Below are positions 56,630 to 64,000 of a stretch of 64,000 nucleotides of DNA, piece by piece. The notes beneath the pieces are model-generated. The model had not been told where the DNA came from and did not search any database. It saw nothing but the letters and a program-made list of their open reading frames with translations. Position 1 is the first letter of the stretch. Each line of letters starts with the position of its first letter. The stretch comes from CBDFLA01 sp965248915 (lineage in GTDB: Bacteria > Pseudomonadota > Alphaproteobacteria > M2410), in contig OZ252216.1 in the NCBI GenBank assembly GCA_965248915.1, positions 2,542,001 through 2,606,000 of the forward strand. The letters are read 5' to 3'. The position numbers were made by a program, and so were the translations under genes.

Positions 56630-57478
56630 ATGGCACACGATCATTTCTACACGTCTTCTGATGGGTTGCAGCTTTATGCCAAGGTTTACGGCGACAAGGA
56701 GAAGGGGTTTCCTGTTCTGTGTCTTCCAGGACTGACACGCAATTGTCGCGACTTTGAGGACTTGGCCCAACATCTCGAGCCAAACCACATGGTCATTTGT
56801 GCTGAACAAAGAGGTCGGGGAAAGTCAGCTTACGATCCTGAGTGGAAAAACTATCAACCCCTCACCTACGTCAGTGACATGATCACCCTTCTCGACTCGG
56901 TTGATGTGCCGAAAGTACTCGTCATTGGCACGTCGCTCGGCGGCATCATGGCAACACTCCTATCCGCCATGCACGCCGACCGCATCGTCGGCGTCATCAT
57001 CAATGACATCGGTCCAGAAATTGACCCCAAGGGTTTGGAACGCATTCGTTCCTATGCCGGCAAGACACCTCCTGTAGAAACGTGGGAAGAAGCAGCGGGC
57101 CAGATCGCCGAGCTCAACAGCGAAGCCTTCCCGGACTACGACGCCGCCATGTGGATGAAAATGGCCAAGCGAACTTTCAAGGAAGTCGACGGACGACCGA
57201 TCGCTGACTATGACGCCAATATTTCGAAACCATTTTCAGATCCAGCAGGCGCGAGCGATGTAGATATGTGGCCTGTTTATCAAATGCTCAGGCCCAAGCC
57301 CCTTCTCATCATACGCGGCGACCGCTCCGACATTTTGAGCGCAGACACATTCGAGAGGATGCAGAAAGAAACGCCAGACGCCAGCTCAGCGATTATTCCC
57401 AATCGCGGGCACGCCCCAATGCTTGATGAACCCAGTGCATTGTCTGCCATTGATGCGTTTGTTGCAGAAATCGGTTAA
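56630..57478 (+). CDS. Alpha/beta-hydrolase (first)
   Basis: 282 residues. LCLPGLTRNCRDFEDLA gives the oxyanion region, VIGTSLGGIMATLL the nucleophile Ser near 102, and NRGHAPMLDEPS the catalytic His near 265. The length and the CxRG-like EQRGRGKS match small ester, lactone or C-C-bond hydrolases. GATGAGG precedes the ATG. Not in an operon with hemN: about 100 bases separate them. Substrate cannot be told. Confidence 0.9.
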   Translation: MAHDHFYTSSDGLQLYAKVYGDKEKGFPVLCLPGLTRNCRDFEDLAQHLEPNHMVICAEQRGRGKSAYDPEWKNYQPLTYVSDMITLLDSVDVPKVLVIGTSLGGIMATLLSAMHADRIVGVIINDIGPEIDPKGLERIRSYAGKTPPVETWEEAAGQIAELNSEAFPDYDAAMWMKMAKRTFKEVDGRPIADYDANISKPFSDPAGASDVDMWPVYQMLRPKPLLIIRGDRSDILSADTFERMQKETPDASSAIIPNRGHAPMLDEPSALSAIDAFVAEIG

Positions 57479-57578
57479 ATCAAAACCCGGCCAATGAGTT
57501 GGCCTGCGTCAGAGGGTCATCTGGGAGAGATTGCACCCCTCGCATATGTAGGCCCAACATCGTGTTGAAAGAGGTGTT

Positions 57579-58967
57579 ATGACCGTCAGAGAAACCATCA
57601 CCGGCGATAAAGGCCCAGACCTTCCAGACCTGTTGGAGCGGTATGAAAAGCCGGTGCCCCGGTACACGTCCTACCCAACGGCACCTCACTTCCATGACGG
57701 CGTCGACGCAGCGGTTTATTCAGGTTGGCTCAAGGACATTCCAAGAGACACCCCCCTCTCTCTCTACGCCCACGTGCCCTACTGTGACACGCTTTGCTGG
57801 TTTTGCGGCTGCCACACGAAAATCACCGCGCGTTACGAACCCATCGCCGCCTATCTCGATCTCTTGCTCAAAGAAATCGATCTCATTGCCGACATCACAG
57901 GCGAAGGACGACCCGTAAGTCACATCCATTGGGGCGGGGGGTCACCAACCATCCTAACTCCAGACGATGTCAAAAGACTGGCGGGACGGTTTACATCTCA
58001 TTTCGAATTGACCGAAGGCGCAGAGTTCGCGCTTGAAATAGACCCCCGCGGTGTGAAACCAGAGCTTGTCGAAGCTATCGCCGAGAGCGGGTTCAATCGC
58101 GCCAGTCTGGGTATTCAAGATGTGAACCAGAAAGTGCAGGAGGCCATCAACCGCGTTCAAACCGATGAAGAAAACAAAACCCTCATTGAACTCCTGCGCA
58201 AAAACGGCATCACCCGCGTCAACCTAGACCTGATGTACGGCCTTCCCTTTCAAACCGAGGCCCATGTCCGCACCACCGTCAAAACTATTCTAGATCTTGA
58301 GCCGTCGCGTATTGCGCTCTTTGGGTACGCTCATGTGCCGTGGATGAAAACCCACATGAAGATGATCAAGGATGAAACCCTTCCAGGTCCAGTGGAGCGC
58401 CTTAATCAATCGCTGGCCGCCGCCGACGAGCTCATGAAAGCAGGTTTTGTGCGCATCGGCCTTGATCACTTTGCCAGGGAAGACGATCCTCTCGCCATTG
58501 CCGCCATGAGCGGCACTCTCGCCCGCAATTTCCAAGGCTACACCACCGACAGCGCTTCGACGTTGATCGGGTTCGGCGCCTCTGCCATCGGGTCTTTGCC
58601 GCAAGGATATGTGCAAAACAATCCAGCCATTCACGACTATCGCAAATCCGTCGAAGCCAGCATTCCCGCAACCGCAAAGGGTGTGGCCCTGGATGCGGAT
58701 GACCGCATGCGACGGGAACTCATCAACGAACTGATGTGCCACATGGAAGTCGATGTCGAAGTTGTCTTGAACAAACACAAGATGCCGGTCGAGACCTTAG
58801 ACATCGAACTCGCTTCTCTGTCGGAGTTTGAACGCGATGGGCTCATGACCCAAACCGGGCGTCACATCAAACTGACCGAGACCGGGCGAACCTTCATGCG
58901 TCCTGTTTGCGCGACATTCGATGCTTATCTCGGCAAAGGAAAAGGCAGACACTCTGCCGCCGTTTAG
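57579..58967 (+). CDS. hemN: Oxygen-independent coproporphyrinogen III oxidase
   Basis: 462 residues. A radical-SAM enzyme that converts coproporphyrinogen III to protoporphyrinogen IX without oxygen. The iron-sulfur motif is YC69-D-T-L-C73-W-F-C76, and PRYTSYPTAPHF, HWGGGSPTIL, SLGIQDVNQKVQ and NLDLMYGLPFQT are HemN blocks. AAAGAGGTGTT sets the ATG. No clear FNR box (TTGAT-N4-ATCAA) was found in the 100-base leader. The small gap before the following facing hydrolase gene is four bases. Confidence 0.96.
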   Translation: MTVRETITGDKGPDLPDLLERYEKPVPRYTSYPTAPHFHDGVDAAVYSGWLKDIPRDTPLSLYAHVPYCDTLCWFCGCHTKITARYEPIAAYLDLLLKEIDLIADITGEGRPVSHIHWGGGSPTILTPDDVKRLAGRFTSHFELTEGAEFALEIDPRGVKPELVEAIAESGFNRASLGIQDVNQKVQEAINRVQTDEENKTLIELLRKNGITRVNLDLMYGLPFQTEAHVRTTVKTILDLEPSRIALFGYAHVPWMKTHMKMIKDETLPGPVERLNQSLAAADELMKAGFVRIGLDHFAREDDPLAIAAMSGTLARNFQGYTTDSASTLIGFGASAIGSLPQGYVQNNPAIHDYRKSVEASIPATAKGVALDADDRMRRELINELMCHMEVDVEVVLNKHKMPVETLDIELASLSEFERDGLMTQTGRHIKLTETGRTFMRPVCATFDAYLGKGKGRHSAAV

Positions 58968-58971
58968 TTTC

Positions 58972-59853
58972 TTAATCAGCCAGGAAGTTCTGCGTGATCT
59001 CAAGAAATTTCTCGAGTTGGTCGTGATGCAGCCAATGGCCCGCGTTATCGATGTTAATCGATCGAGCATTCTGAAACTGTTTGACCCGTCCGTCTTTAAC
59101 AGGGTCTGAGGCCCAGCTTTCGCTGCCGCGCAGAAGCAACACCGGACACGTGATTTGCCCCAAAATATACGCTGTCTCGTCGGGCTTTAAGCCTGTCGAA
59201 GGGAAAGCTCGAATGTAATTGTCAAACTTCCAAGAATAAGTGCCGTCTTCATTGCGATTAACGCCGTGCACGGTCAGATGTCTCGCCTGATCAAAAGAAA
59301 GGTGCGGATTGGCCTCTTGCATGCGATCGATGGCTTGTTCAAGCGTCGCATAGCGCCGAACCACACGGCCTGACAATTTACGCAATTGATCGATCCAACC
59401 ACGCAATCCCTCATCAATCTTGCGATCCTCGTGCTTTTTCATCATCTCTGGGCTTGGACCCAAACCCTCCATCACCACCAGTTTCTTCACGGTGTCTGGA
59501 TAAAGTCCTGCATAGCGCAGCGCAATCCCGCCGCCCATCGAATGCGAGATAATGGTTAGCGGCGCCAATTCCAATTGATGGATAAGTTGGGCGATGTCGT
59601 AGACGTAATCAGACGTCGTGTAGGTCCCGCCTTCGATCCACTGCGAGTCTCCGTGTCCACGCAGATCCGGTGCGGTGATGTGATAGTCATCGCGCAATCG
59701 TTCCGCCACCCAGTCCCAGTTGCGACAATGATCACGTCCGCCATGAACCAAAAGCAACGGCGGAGCTTCTTCATTGCCCCAATTCACATAGTGCAGGCGA
59801 AGGCGTTGCGAGAAATAGATGTGGGACGTCGGCCCGGGAATGGTCGTGGACAT
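58972..59853 (-). CDS. Alpha/beta-hydrolase (second)
   Basis: About 293 residues. LLLVHGGRDHCRNWDWVAERLRD is the oxyanion-hole region, APDLRGHGDSQW a conserved turn, ISHSMGGGIALRYAGLYP the nucleophile Ser near 105, and DNAGHWLHHDQLEKFLE the catalytic His. It belongs to the classical alpha/beta-hydrolase_1 group; substrate unknown. An ATG at 59853 is preferred over a start at 59862. It converges with hemN; hspQ, 41 bases upstream, is on the same strand. Confidence 0.9.
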   Translation of the reverse strand: MSTTIPGPTSHIYFSQRLRLHYVNWGNEEAPPLLLVHGGRDHCRNWDWVAERLRDDYHITAPDLRGHGDSQWIEGGTYTTSDYVYDIAQLIHQLELAPLTIISHSMGGGIALRYAGLYPDTVKKLVVMEGLGPSPEMMKKHEDRKIDEGLRGWIDQLRKLSGRVVRRYATLEQAIDRMQEANPHLSFDQARHLTVHGVNRNEDGTYSWKFDNYIRAFPSTGLKPDETAYILGQITCPVLLLRGSESWASDPVKDGRVKQFQNARSINIDNAGHWLHHDQLEKFLEITQNFLAD

Positions 59854-59894
59854 ATTTACCAAATTCCAACTGCGAAACGAGAATGGACAGGGGT

Positions 59895-60224
59895 CTAGTT
59901 AGCGCGGTCTGCTCTTAGCTGATAGGAACCATCTTTCAAATCAGCAAAGATCTCGCCAACTTGCGGATGGTGGATGGGGTCGCCTGTTTCATCGGGCAGT
60001 AGGTTCTGCTCCGAAACATACGCGATGTAGGAGCTATCGTCGTTTTCTGCAAAGAGATGATAAAAAGGCTGATCCTTACGCGGCCGCACTTCCGGCGGGA
60101 TCGACAGCCACCACTCCTCGGTATTGTTGAAGGTCGGATCGACGTCGAAAATCACGCCACGAAACGGAAAAAACCGATGCTGCACGATCTGTCCAATATT
60201 GAATTTTGCGTCTCGATTTAGCAT
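59895..60224 (-). CDS. hspQ: Heat shock protein HspQ
   Basis: 109 residues, near the usual size. KFNIGQIVQHRFFPFRGVIFDVDPTFNNTEEWW, then QPFYHLFAENDDSSYIAYVSEQNLLPDETG, and HPQVGEIFADLKDGSYQLR match HspQ/YccV. It binds DNA in E. coli and acts as an adaptor for the Lon protease. The ATG at 60224 agrees with the family start; the longer frame to 60254 adds ten residues of no similarity. Divergent from the ferredoxin gene. Confidence 0.92.
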   Translation of the reverse strand: MLNRDAKFNIGQIVQHRFFPFRGVIFDVDPTFNNTEEWWLSIPPEVRPRKDQPFYHLFAENDDSSYIAYVSEQNLLPDETGDPIHHPQVGEIFADLKDGSYQLRADRAN

Positions 60225-60436
60225 CGACCGAATCCAACTCCTTTGCCCCACCAATATACAAGGGCCACAGCGGCAGCAATCAAGCCAAAATGTCCACCAC
60301 GCCTCATTCTTTCACATAAATCCCAAAATTGGCCAGACAATGGCTTGAGCATCACACTGTGACAATATCAAACTTGACGCCAGTGTCATTTTTCGCTTCA
60401 AAGATCATACGTCATAAAATCCCGGAGCGGCGCCCC

Positions 60437-60760
60437 ATGGCCAAGGTCACCTATATCGAATTCGGCACAGGTAAAGAGCACATCGTCGAATTGTCCGAGG
60501 GCATGTCGATCATGGAAGGGGCGCTCAAATATGCCATTCCCGGCATTGACGGCGATTGCGGCGGCTCGTGCGCCTGCGCCACCTGCCACGTTTATCTAGA
60601 TTCAGAGTGGTTCGAAAAGTGCGGCCCTCGCGACGAGCTTGAAGCAGACATGCTCGACTTCGCCTTCGACGTGGGCGAGTTTAGCCGCCTAGCTTGCCAA
60701 ATCCGCATCACCGAAGACATGGATGGTCTCATCATCAAGATGCCCGAACGGCAATATTAG
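60437..60760 (+). CDS. [2Fe-2S] ferredoxin, adrenodoxin type
   Basis: 107 residues. C41-x5-C47-x2-C50 and C87 bind the cluster (DCGGSCACATCHVYLD and RLACQI). It carries single electrons, in alphaproteobacteria typically to P450, Rieske-type oxygenases or iron-sulfur assembly. GGAG nine bases before the ATG at 60437 is suitable. A partial and diverged copy of its 3' end is found at 61562-61740. A Rieske oxygenase at 44401 is a possible but unproven partner. Confidence 0.93.
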   Translation: MAKVTYIEFGTGKEHIVELSEGMSIMEGALKYAIPGIDGDCGGSCACATCHVYLDSEWFEKCGPRDELEADMLDFAFDVGEFSRLACQIRITEDMDGLIIKMPERQY

Positions 60761-60833
60761 AAACCTAAGAGAGAGTCTCGAACGCTCAATGTGCTACAAC
60801 GCTTGACGTCTACGGCGCTGCGGTTGTTTTCTC
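60650..60833 (+). repeat. Copy 1 of a direct repeat: ferredoxin 3' end and downstream flank
   Basis: The last ~110 bases of the ferredoxin gene and about 70 bases after its stop recur, diverged, about 0.9 kb downstream at 61562-61740. Shared landmarks include CATGGATG-TCTCATCATCAAGATGCCC and, after the stop, ATGTGCT...CTTGA..TC.AC. The divergence shows that the duplication is not recent. Confidence 0.6.
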
Positions 60834-60900
60834 CGCTACTGACCCAAAGCAGCTGCTTGTTGGGCAAAGTGCAGAATATGTCACCGGCCTTCTGCCGCAA

Positions 60901-61404
60901 CTATCTCGCTTGCACGGCAAACAGAACCCGGACCAACAAGAACGCGCATTCAGACAAAGTGACGACGAGTACAAAGGAATAAAGTCTTTGCAGAGAGTCT
61001 GGAAATATGCCGAGAATGACCAATACAAGCGCAATCTGAATCGGCAACTCAAATCCGACCCAGAACAGGCCAGAAAGAATTGGGCGGTCGCGCATTTCTT
61101 GCCTGAAAAACTCTGCAGACTGTGGGTGTTTTTGCATGAAGATGATTACGGCCCAGGAAGAAGCCAGAAGGAGACCCCCTGAGATTTGCCAGATGAGGTT
61201 TGAATCCGTTGTGAATGTTGTCACGAAGATGGGGTAAAGACTCCCCATCAAGACGACCAGCCCTGTCAAAACAAGTCCTTAGAGCAAACCTGCAACATTC
61301 GCGTTGCCAGCACGTTCGATCATAGAGCCAATTAAGGCGCCAAAGCCTACAAAGATCCCGGCAATCTGGGTAAGGGCGAGTAAAGACGTGAAGTCGAGTT
61401 CCAT
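60901..61404 (-). pseudogene. Membrane-protein gene interrupted by one stop codon
   Basis: From the ATG at 61404, with AGGG before it, the frame reads MELDFTSLLALTQIAGIFVGFGALIG and runs to codon 41, where TAA at 61281-61279 interrupts it. The same frame then continues as GLVLTGLVVLMGSLYPIF to 60901, giving three more hydrophobic segments. Without the stop it would be a single protein of about 167 residues with four TM segments, a common alphaproteobacterial architecture. The reading phase is unchanged, so this is a nonsense change rather than a frameshift. Read-through or a sequencing error cannot be excluded. Confidence 0.7.
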
Positions 61405-61561
61405 GGGTGCCCTGTCTGTCGATGAAGTCACACTTGGGTTCATTGAAATATCAACATAAAGATGTTTGACGCACGGTAAAGCGATGTGTTCACGACTGGA
61501 CTCCAGATGACGCGAACTCGGTAAACCAATCTGCCGATCTCTGGTTACAACCTGATGTTTT

Positions 61562-61675
61562 AGCAAGTTCGACTTCGTGATTGATGTTAGTGAGATCAGC
61601 CGTCTGGCCTGTCAAATTCGCGTGACCGATGACATGGATGATCTCATCATCAAGATGCCCGAACGGCAATACTAA
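61562..61675 (+). pseudogene. Remnant of the ferredoxin C-terminus
   Basis: The frame ending at the TAA 61673-61675 reads DFVIDVSEISRLACQIRVTDD and then the same last dozen residues as the ferredoxin at 60437, with six or seven changes overall. The N-terminal two-thirds, with three of the four cluster cysteines, is missing. It has no start codon at a suitable place and must be non-functional. It marks copy 2 of the direct repeat. Confidence 0.75.
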
Positions 61676-61740
61676 GAAACAAAAGTAGTCCTTGATCACT
61701 CCATGTGCTGCGATACTTGATCTCGACAGTGCGGAGATCA
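61565..61740 (+). repeat. Copy 2 of the ferredoxin-end direct repeat
   Basis: Diverged copy of 60650-60833 in the same orientation. It lies about 0.9 kb away, with the broken membrane gene between the two copies. The similarity carries on for about 65 bases beyond the stop codon, so the duplication included non-coding DNA. Confidence 0.6.
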
Positions 61741-61771
61741 CTTAGTCTACATTTCACCCAGAACGGATTCG

Positions 61772-61785
61772 ATTTGTTAACAAAT
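61772..61785. promoter_or_regulatory. 14-base perfect palindrome before the histidine kinase
   Basis: ATTTGTTAACAAAT reads the same on both strands and ends 107 bases ahead of the GTG at 61893. Such A+T-rich dyads are often operators. No regulator can be assigned. Confidence 0.4.
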
Positions 61786-61892
61786 AGTGTCTTTCAGGCT
61801 TTGATAACCAAGCGTAAACCCAGCTGATTTACTCTCTTACCCTAGAAAACCGGGTTGGGGGGCAGGCAGTAATTCGCCTGAAAGAGAGACAA

Positions 61893-64000
61893 GTGACGAC
61901 ATTCAACGAAAATTTGCCGGCGCAAAAGGACAAAGGCATTAAGAAAGTTCAAGAACCTACCTACGAAGAGTTGCGCCAGAGAGTTCGTGCGCTCGAGCAA
62001 GCGGAGAGAAGCAGCCGAGCTTGGTTGGAACACTCGCCTGTTTGCACGAAGATCGTGGATCTCGATTACAATCTTCAATACATGAGCAATGCGGGCATTC
62101 AAGCTATTGGTATTGAAGATATCACGCAATACTATGGAAAGCCCTACCCACCAGAGTTTTACCCAGATGAGTTCAAATCCAAGATGCTCTCAAGCTTGGA
62201 TGAAGTCACGCAAACCGCTGAGATTGTCTCAGTAGAAGCTCCGCTGTTCGACACAAGCGGGAACAAACTGTGGTTTCATTCAACACTGGTTCCCGTAACC
62301 GATGATGATGGGCGGATCGATTACATTATTGTTGTCTCGGTTGATACAACCGATCGCAATCGACTCGAACAAAACCTCAAAACCAAACAGGCAGCCCTTG
62401 AGGAACAAAGAGCGCTCCTTACACAGAGCGGCGAAATCGCTGGTCTTGGGTTTGCAGTATGGGATGAAATAAACCACCATTACATCTCAATATCTGATGA
62501 ATATGCCGCCATTCATGGGTGCACGAAGCAGGAATACCTGGAGAAATTTGACACCATTGAAACCAGCGGGGACCTGGTGCATCCCGAAGATCGAGAGCAC
62601 TATTTCAGTCATCTGAGCGAGCCGGATGAAGAGGATGATGTTCCGTTTGTCGAATATCGTCTTCTAATGCCTGATGGCGCAATCAAGTACATCGTAGAAT
62701 GTTTCGAATACGTCTTTGATGCCGATGGCCGGACGACGCACTCAGTCAACACGCTTCAAGATATTACAGAGCGCAAGTTGCGGGAGATTGAGCTAAGTCA
62801 GGCATTGTGCAAGGCGGATGCGGCCAATCAAGCAAAGTCCGTTTTTCTAGCAACGATGTCACATGAAATACGGACCCCTTTGAACGGAGTTCTGGGAATG
62901 TCGCAGCTCCTTCGGAGCACTGACCTCTGTGAACGCCAAAAAGATCACTTGAATGTCATTGTTGAGTCCGGGGAGATTCTACTCGGGCTGCTAAATGATG
63001 TTTTGGATTTTTGCAAGATCGAAGAGAACCAACTTGAGCTCGAGTCGACGCATTTTGATCTCAATAGTATCTTGCAGAAGTGCGATAGGCTCTGGCGTCC
63101 GAGGGTTGAAGAAAAGGGACTTACTTTTTCGATTGAGAATACTCTCGGGAAATTGGGAAGTCTTGAAGGCGATCCAAATAGATTCAATCAAGTGCTGCAA
63201 AATCTACTAGGCAACGCCCTCAAGTTCACAGACTCTGGAAAAATCTCTATTTCAACTCAACTCGCGCAAGAGACCGACACTGATGTGCTCTTTCAAGTGT
63301 CGGTACAAGACACAGGTATCGGCATAGATGACAAAAGCAAAGAGGTTCTTTTCGAGCGATTCAGTCAAGTAGACAATTCCATATCACGAAGATATGGCGG
63401 ATCCGGTCTCGGATTGGCAATCTGCAGAGAGTTGGTCACTCTTATGGGCGGGGAGATTCATGTCGAGAGCGACGTGGATTTGGGCTCAACATTCATTTTC
63501 ACGGCGCGGCTAAAGAAATCGACTCTTGCCAAAGGAGACCACCTCGCCAGACAGAATGGAGATGAACGTGGTGCCGGATTACAATTTGACAACAAGATTC
63601 GAGTGCTGGTCGCTGAAGACAATGTCTTCAATCAGAAAGTTGTCACCGCATTGTTGGAATCGGTGGGGTTAAAATCGGATGTTGCAGAGAATGGAATCGC
63701 CGCTGTCAACATGTCTCTTGAGACGAATTATGATCTGATCCTCATGGATATTCAAATGCCGGATATGGACGGTCTTACAGCCATGGCGAAGATCCAAGAT
63801 CTGTCAGACCACTATAAATCTGTCCCCATCATTGCCATTTCGGCAAATGTTTCTGAGAAAGACAAAAATCACTACCTTGCCTCAGGCATGAGTGATTTTG
63901 TCTCCAAGCCAATTGACTCCGATGAGCTGTTCAAGATCATTTCAAGACACATTGCTCAGTCGCCTCAAATGACTGGACAAACTGCTGAGAGAGCCGCATT
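61893..64000 (+). CDS. Hybrid sensor histidine kinase (3' end outside window)
   Basis: 702 codons are visible and the frame is open at the right edge. The GTG at 61893 follows AGAGAG. A short coiled coil leads to two PAS domains (about 45-170 and 190-310). HisKA has the phosphoacceptor His324 in [16 protein letters not shown]. The ATPase domain shows [10 protein letters not shown] (near 435), [14 protein letters not shown] and [10 protein letters not shown] (near 503). A receiver domain follows with AEDN, the phospho-accepting Asp619 in [11 protein letters not shown], and Lys672 in SKPID. No membrane segment is seen, so it is probably cytoplasmic. A histidine phosphotransfer domain may lie beyond the window. 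Confidence 0.93.
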   Translation, partial: MTTFNENLPAQKDKGIKKVQEPTYEELRQRVRALEQAERSSRAWLEHSPVCTKIVDLDYNLQYMSNAGIQAIGIEDITQYYGKPYPPEFYPDEFKSKMLSSLDEVTQTAEIVSVEAPLFDTSGNKLWFHSTLVPVTDDDGRIDYIIVVSVDTTDRNRLEQNLKTKQAALEEQRALLTQSGEIAGLGFAVWDEINHHYISISDEYAAIHGCTKQEYLEKFDTIETSGDLVHPEDREHYFSHLSEPDEEDDVPFVEYRLLMPDGAIKYIVECFEYVFDADGRTTHSVNTLQDITERKLREIELSQALCKADAANQAKSVFLATMSHEIRTPLNGVLGMSQLLRSTDLCERQKDHLNVIVESGEILLGLLNDVLDFCKIEENQLELESTHFDLNSILQKCDRLWRPRVEEKGLTFSIENTLGKLGSLEGDPNRFNQVLQNLLGNALKFTDSGKISISTQLAQETDTDVLFQVSVQDTGIGIDDKSKEVLFERFSQVDNSISRRYGGSGLGLAICRELVTLMGGEIHVESDVDLGSTFIFTARLKKSTLAKGDHLARQNGDERGAGLQFDNKIRVLVAEDNVFNQKVVTALLESVGLKSDVAENGIAAVNMSLETNYDLILMDIQMPDMDGLTAMAKIQDLSDHYKSVPIIAISANVSEKDKNHYLASGMSDFVSKPIDSDELFKIISRHIAQSPQMTGQTAERAA

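Larger units (their letters stand above)
61405..61892. other. Gene-poor stretch with a ferredoxin remnant
   Basis: No complete gene is seen. It holds the 5' flank of the broken membrane gene, the diverged ferredoxin remnant (61562-61675) with its repeated flank to about 61740, a 14-base palindrome at 61772 and a separated inverted repeat (61791-61799 and 61876-61884) before the histidine-kinase start. Confidence 0.6.

Overview
The window reads as chromosomal DNA of an alphaproteobacterium, most likely of the order Hyphomicrobiales (Rhizobiales). The evidence is gene order: argH-lptM-lysA-DUF4175, ftsE-ftsX opposite an MJ0042 zinc-ribbon gene, chorismate mutase-hisC-prephenate dehydrogenase divergent from metX-metW, phaA-phaB divergent from phaR, and HIG1-pduO near etfBA-hbd. 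Families largely confined to this class also occur (DUF2125, DUF4175, the DUF3426-type zinc ribbon), as does a CtrA-type TTAA-N7-TTAA site. The exact genus cannot be read from the sequence. Most genes are of moderate GC; the first gene is visibly richer in A+T.

Layout. 1-1171: the 3' part of a restriction-endonuclease-like gene, cut by the left edge. 1241-5800: membrane protein, GNAT acetyltransferase and acyl-CoA synthetase on the minus strand, then HIG1 and PduO-type cobalamin adenosyltransferase on the plus strand. 6052-10788: a YbjN-like secreted protein and the electron-transfer flavoprotein/3-hydroxybutyryl-CoA dehydrogenase set, followed by a methyltransferase and a 2H phosphoesterase. 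10821-18883: DnaQ-BRCT protein, an extended TlpA-like thioredoxin, and the argH-lptM-lysA-DUF4175 string. 18924-23925: phosphatase, zinc-ribbon protein, ftsEX, YdcF-like protein and plsC. 24163-28884: B12-dependent ribonucleotide reductase, YcaQ-like glycosylase, DUF2125 protein.

28881-35910: aromatic amino-acid operon (minus), metXW (plus), methyltransferase, gloB and a cupin. 35917-40298: two secreted proteins of unknown role and the polyhydroxyalkanoate genes phaB, phaA, phaR; no PHA synthase is present here. 40314-47811: a PAS-GGDEF-EAL protein, gamma-glutamyltransferase, a small helix-turn-helix regulator, a Rieske oxygenase, two adjacent DUF1028 proteins and a membrane protein. 48032-53816: an envelope-glycolipid cassette (GT2 synthase divergent from GT83-PAP2-GT83-PAP2 with overlapping starts and stops). 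53900-60760: AI-2E-family permease, UMF1-type transporter, two alpha/beta hydrolases, hemN, hspQ and a [2Fe-2S] ferredoxin. 60761-61892: a decayed area with a membrane gene broken by one stop codon and a partial copy of the ferredoxin 3' end. 61893-64000: a hybrid sensor histidine kinase that runs off the right edge.

How the genes fit together. The cobalamin adenosyltransferase can supply the cofactor used by the class II ribonucleotide reductase. EtfAB, Hbd, the acyl-CoA ligase, PhaA and PhaB all act on acyl-CoA or 3-hydroxybutyryl-CoA pools. The 48-54 kb cassette has the parts expected for making a polyprenyl-phosphate sugar, removing phosphate groups from a lipid, and putting sugars in their place. 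No tRNA, rRNA, CRISPR array, transposase or integrase gene was seen. The features most worth following up are the glycolipid cassette, the broken gene lying between ferredoxin-end repeats, the intergenic region after ftsX, the DnaA-box region before nrdJ, and the TlpA protein with an unexplained C-terminal half.
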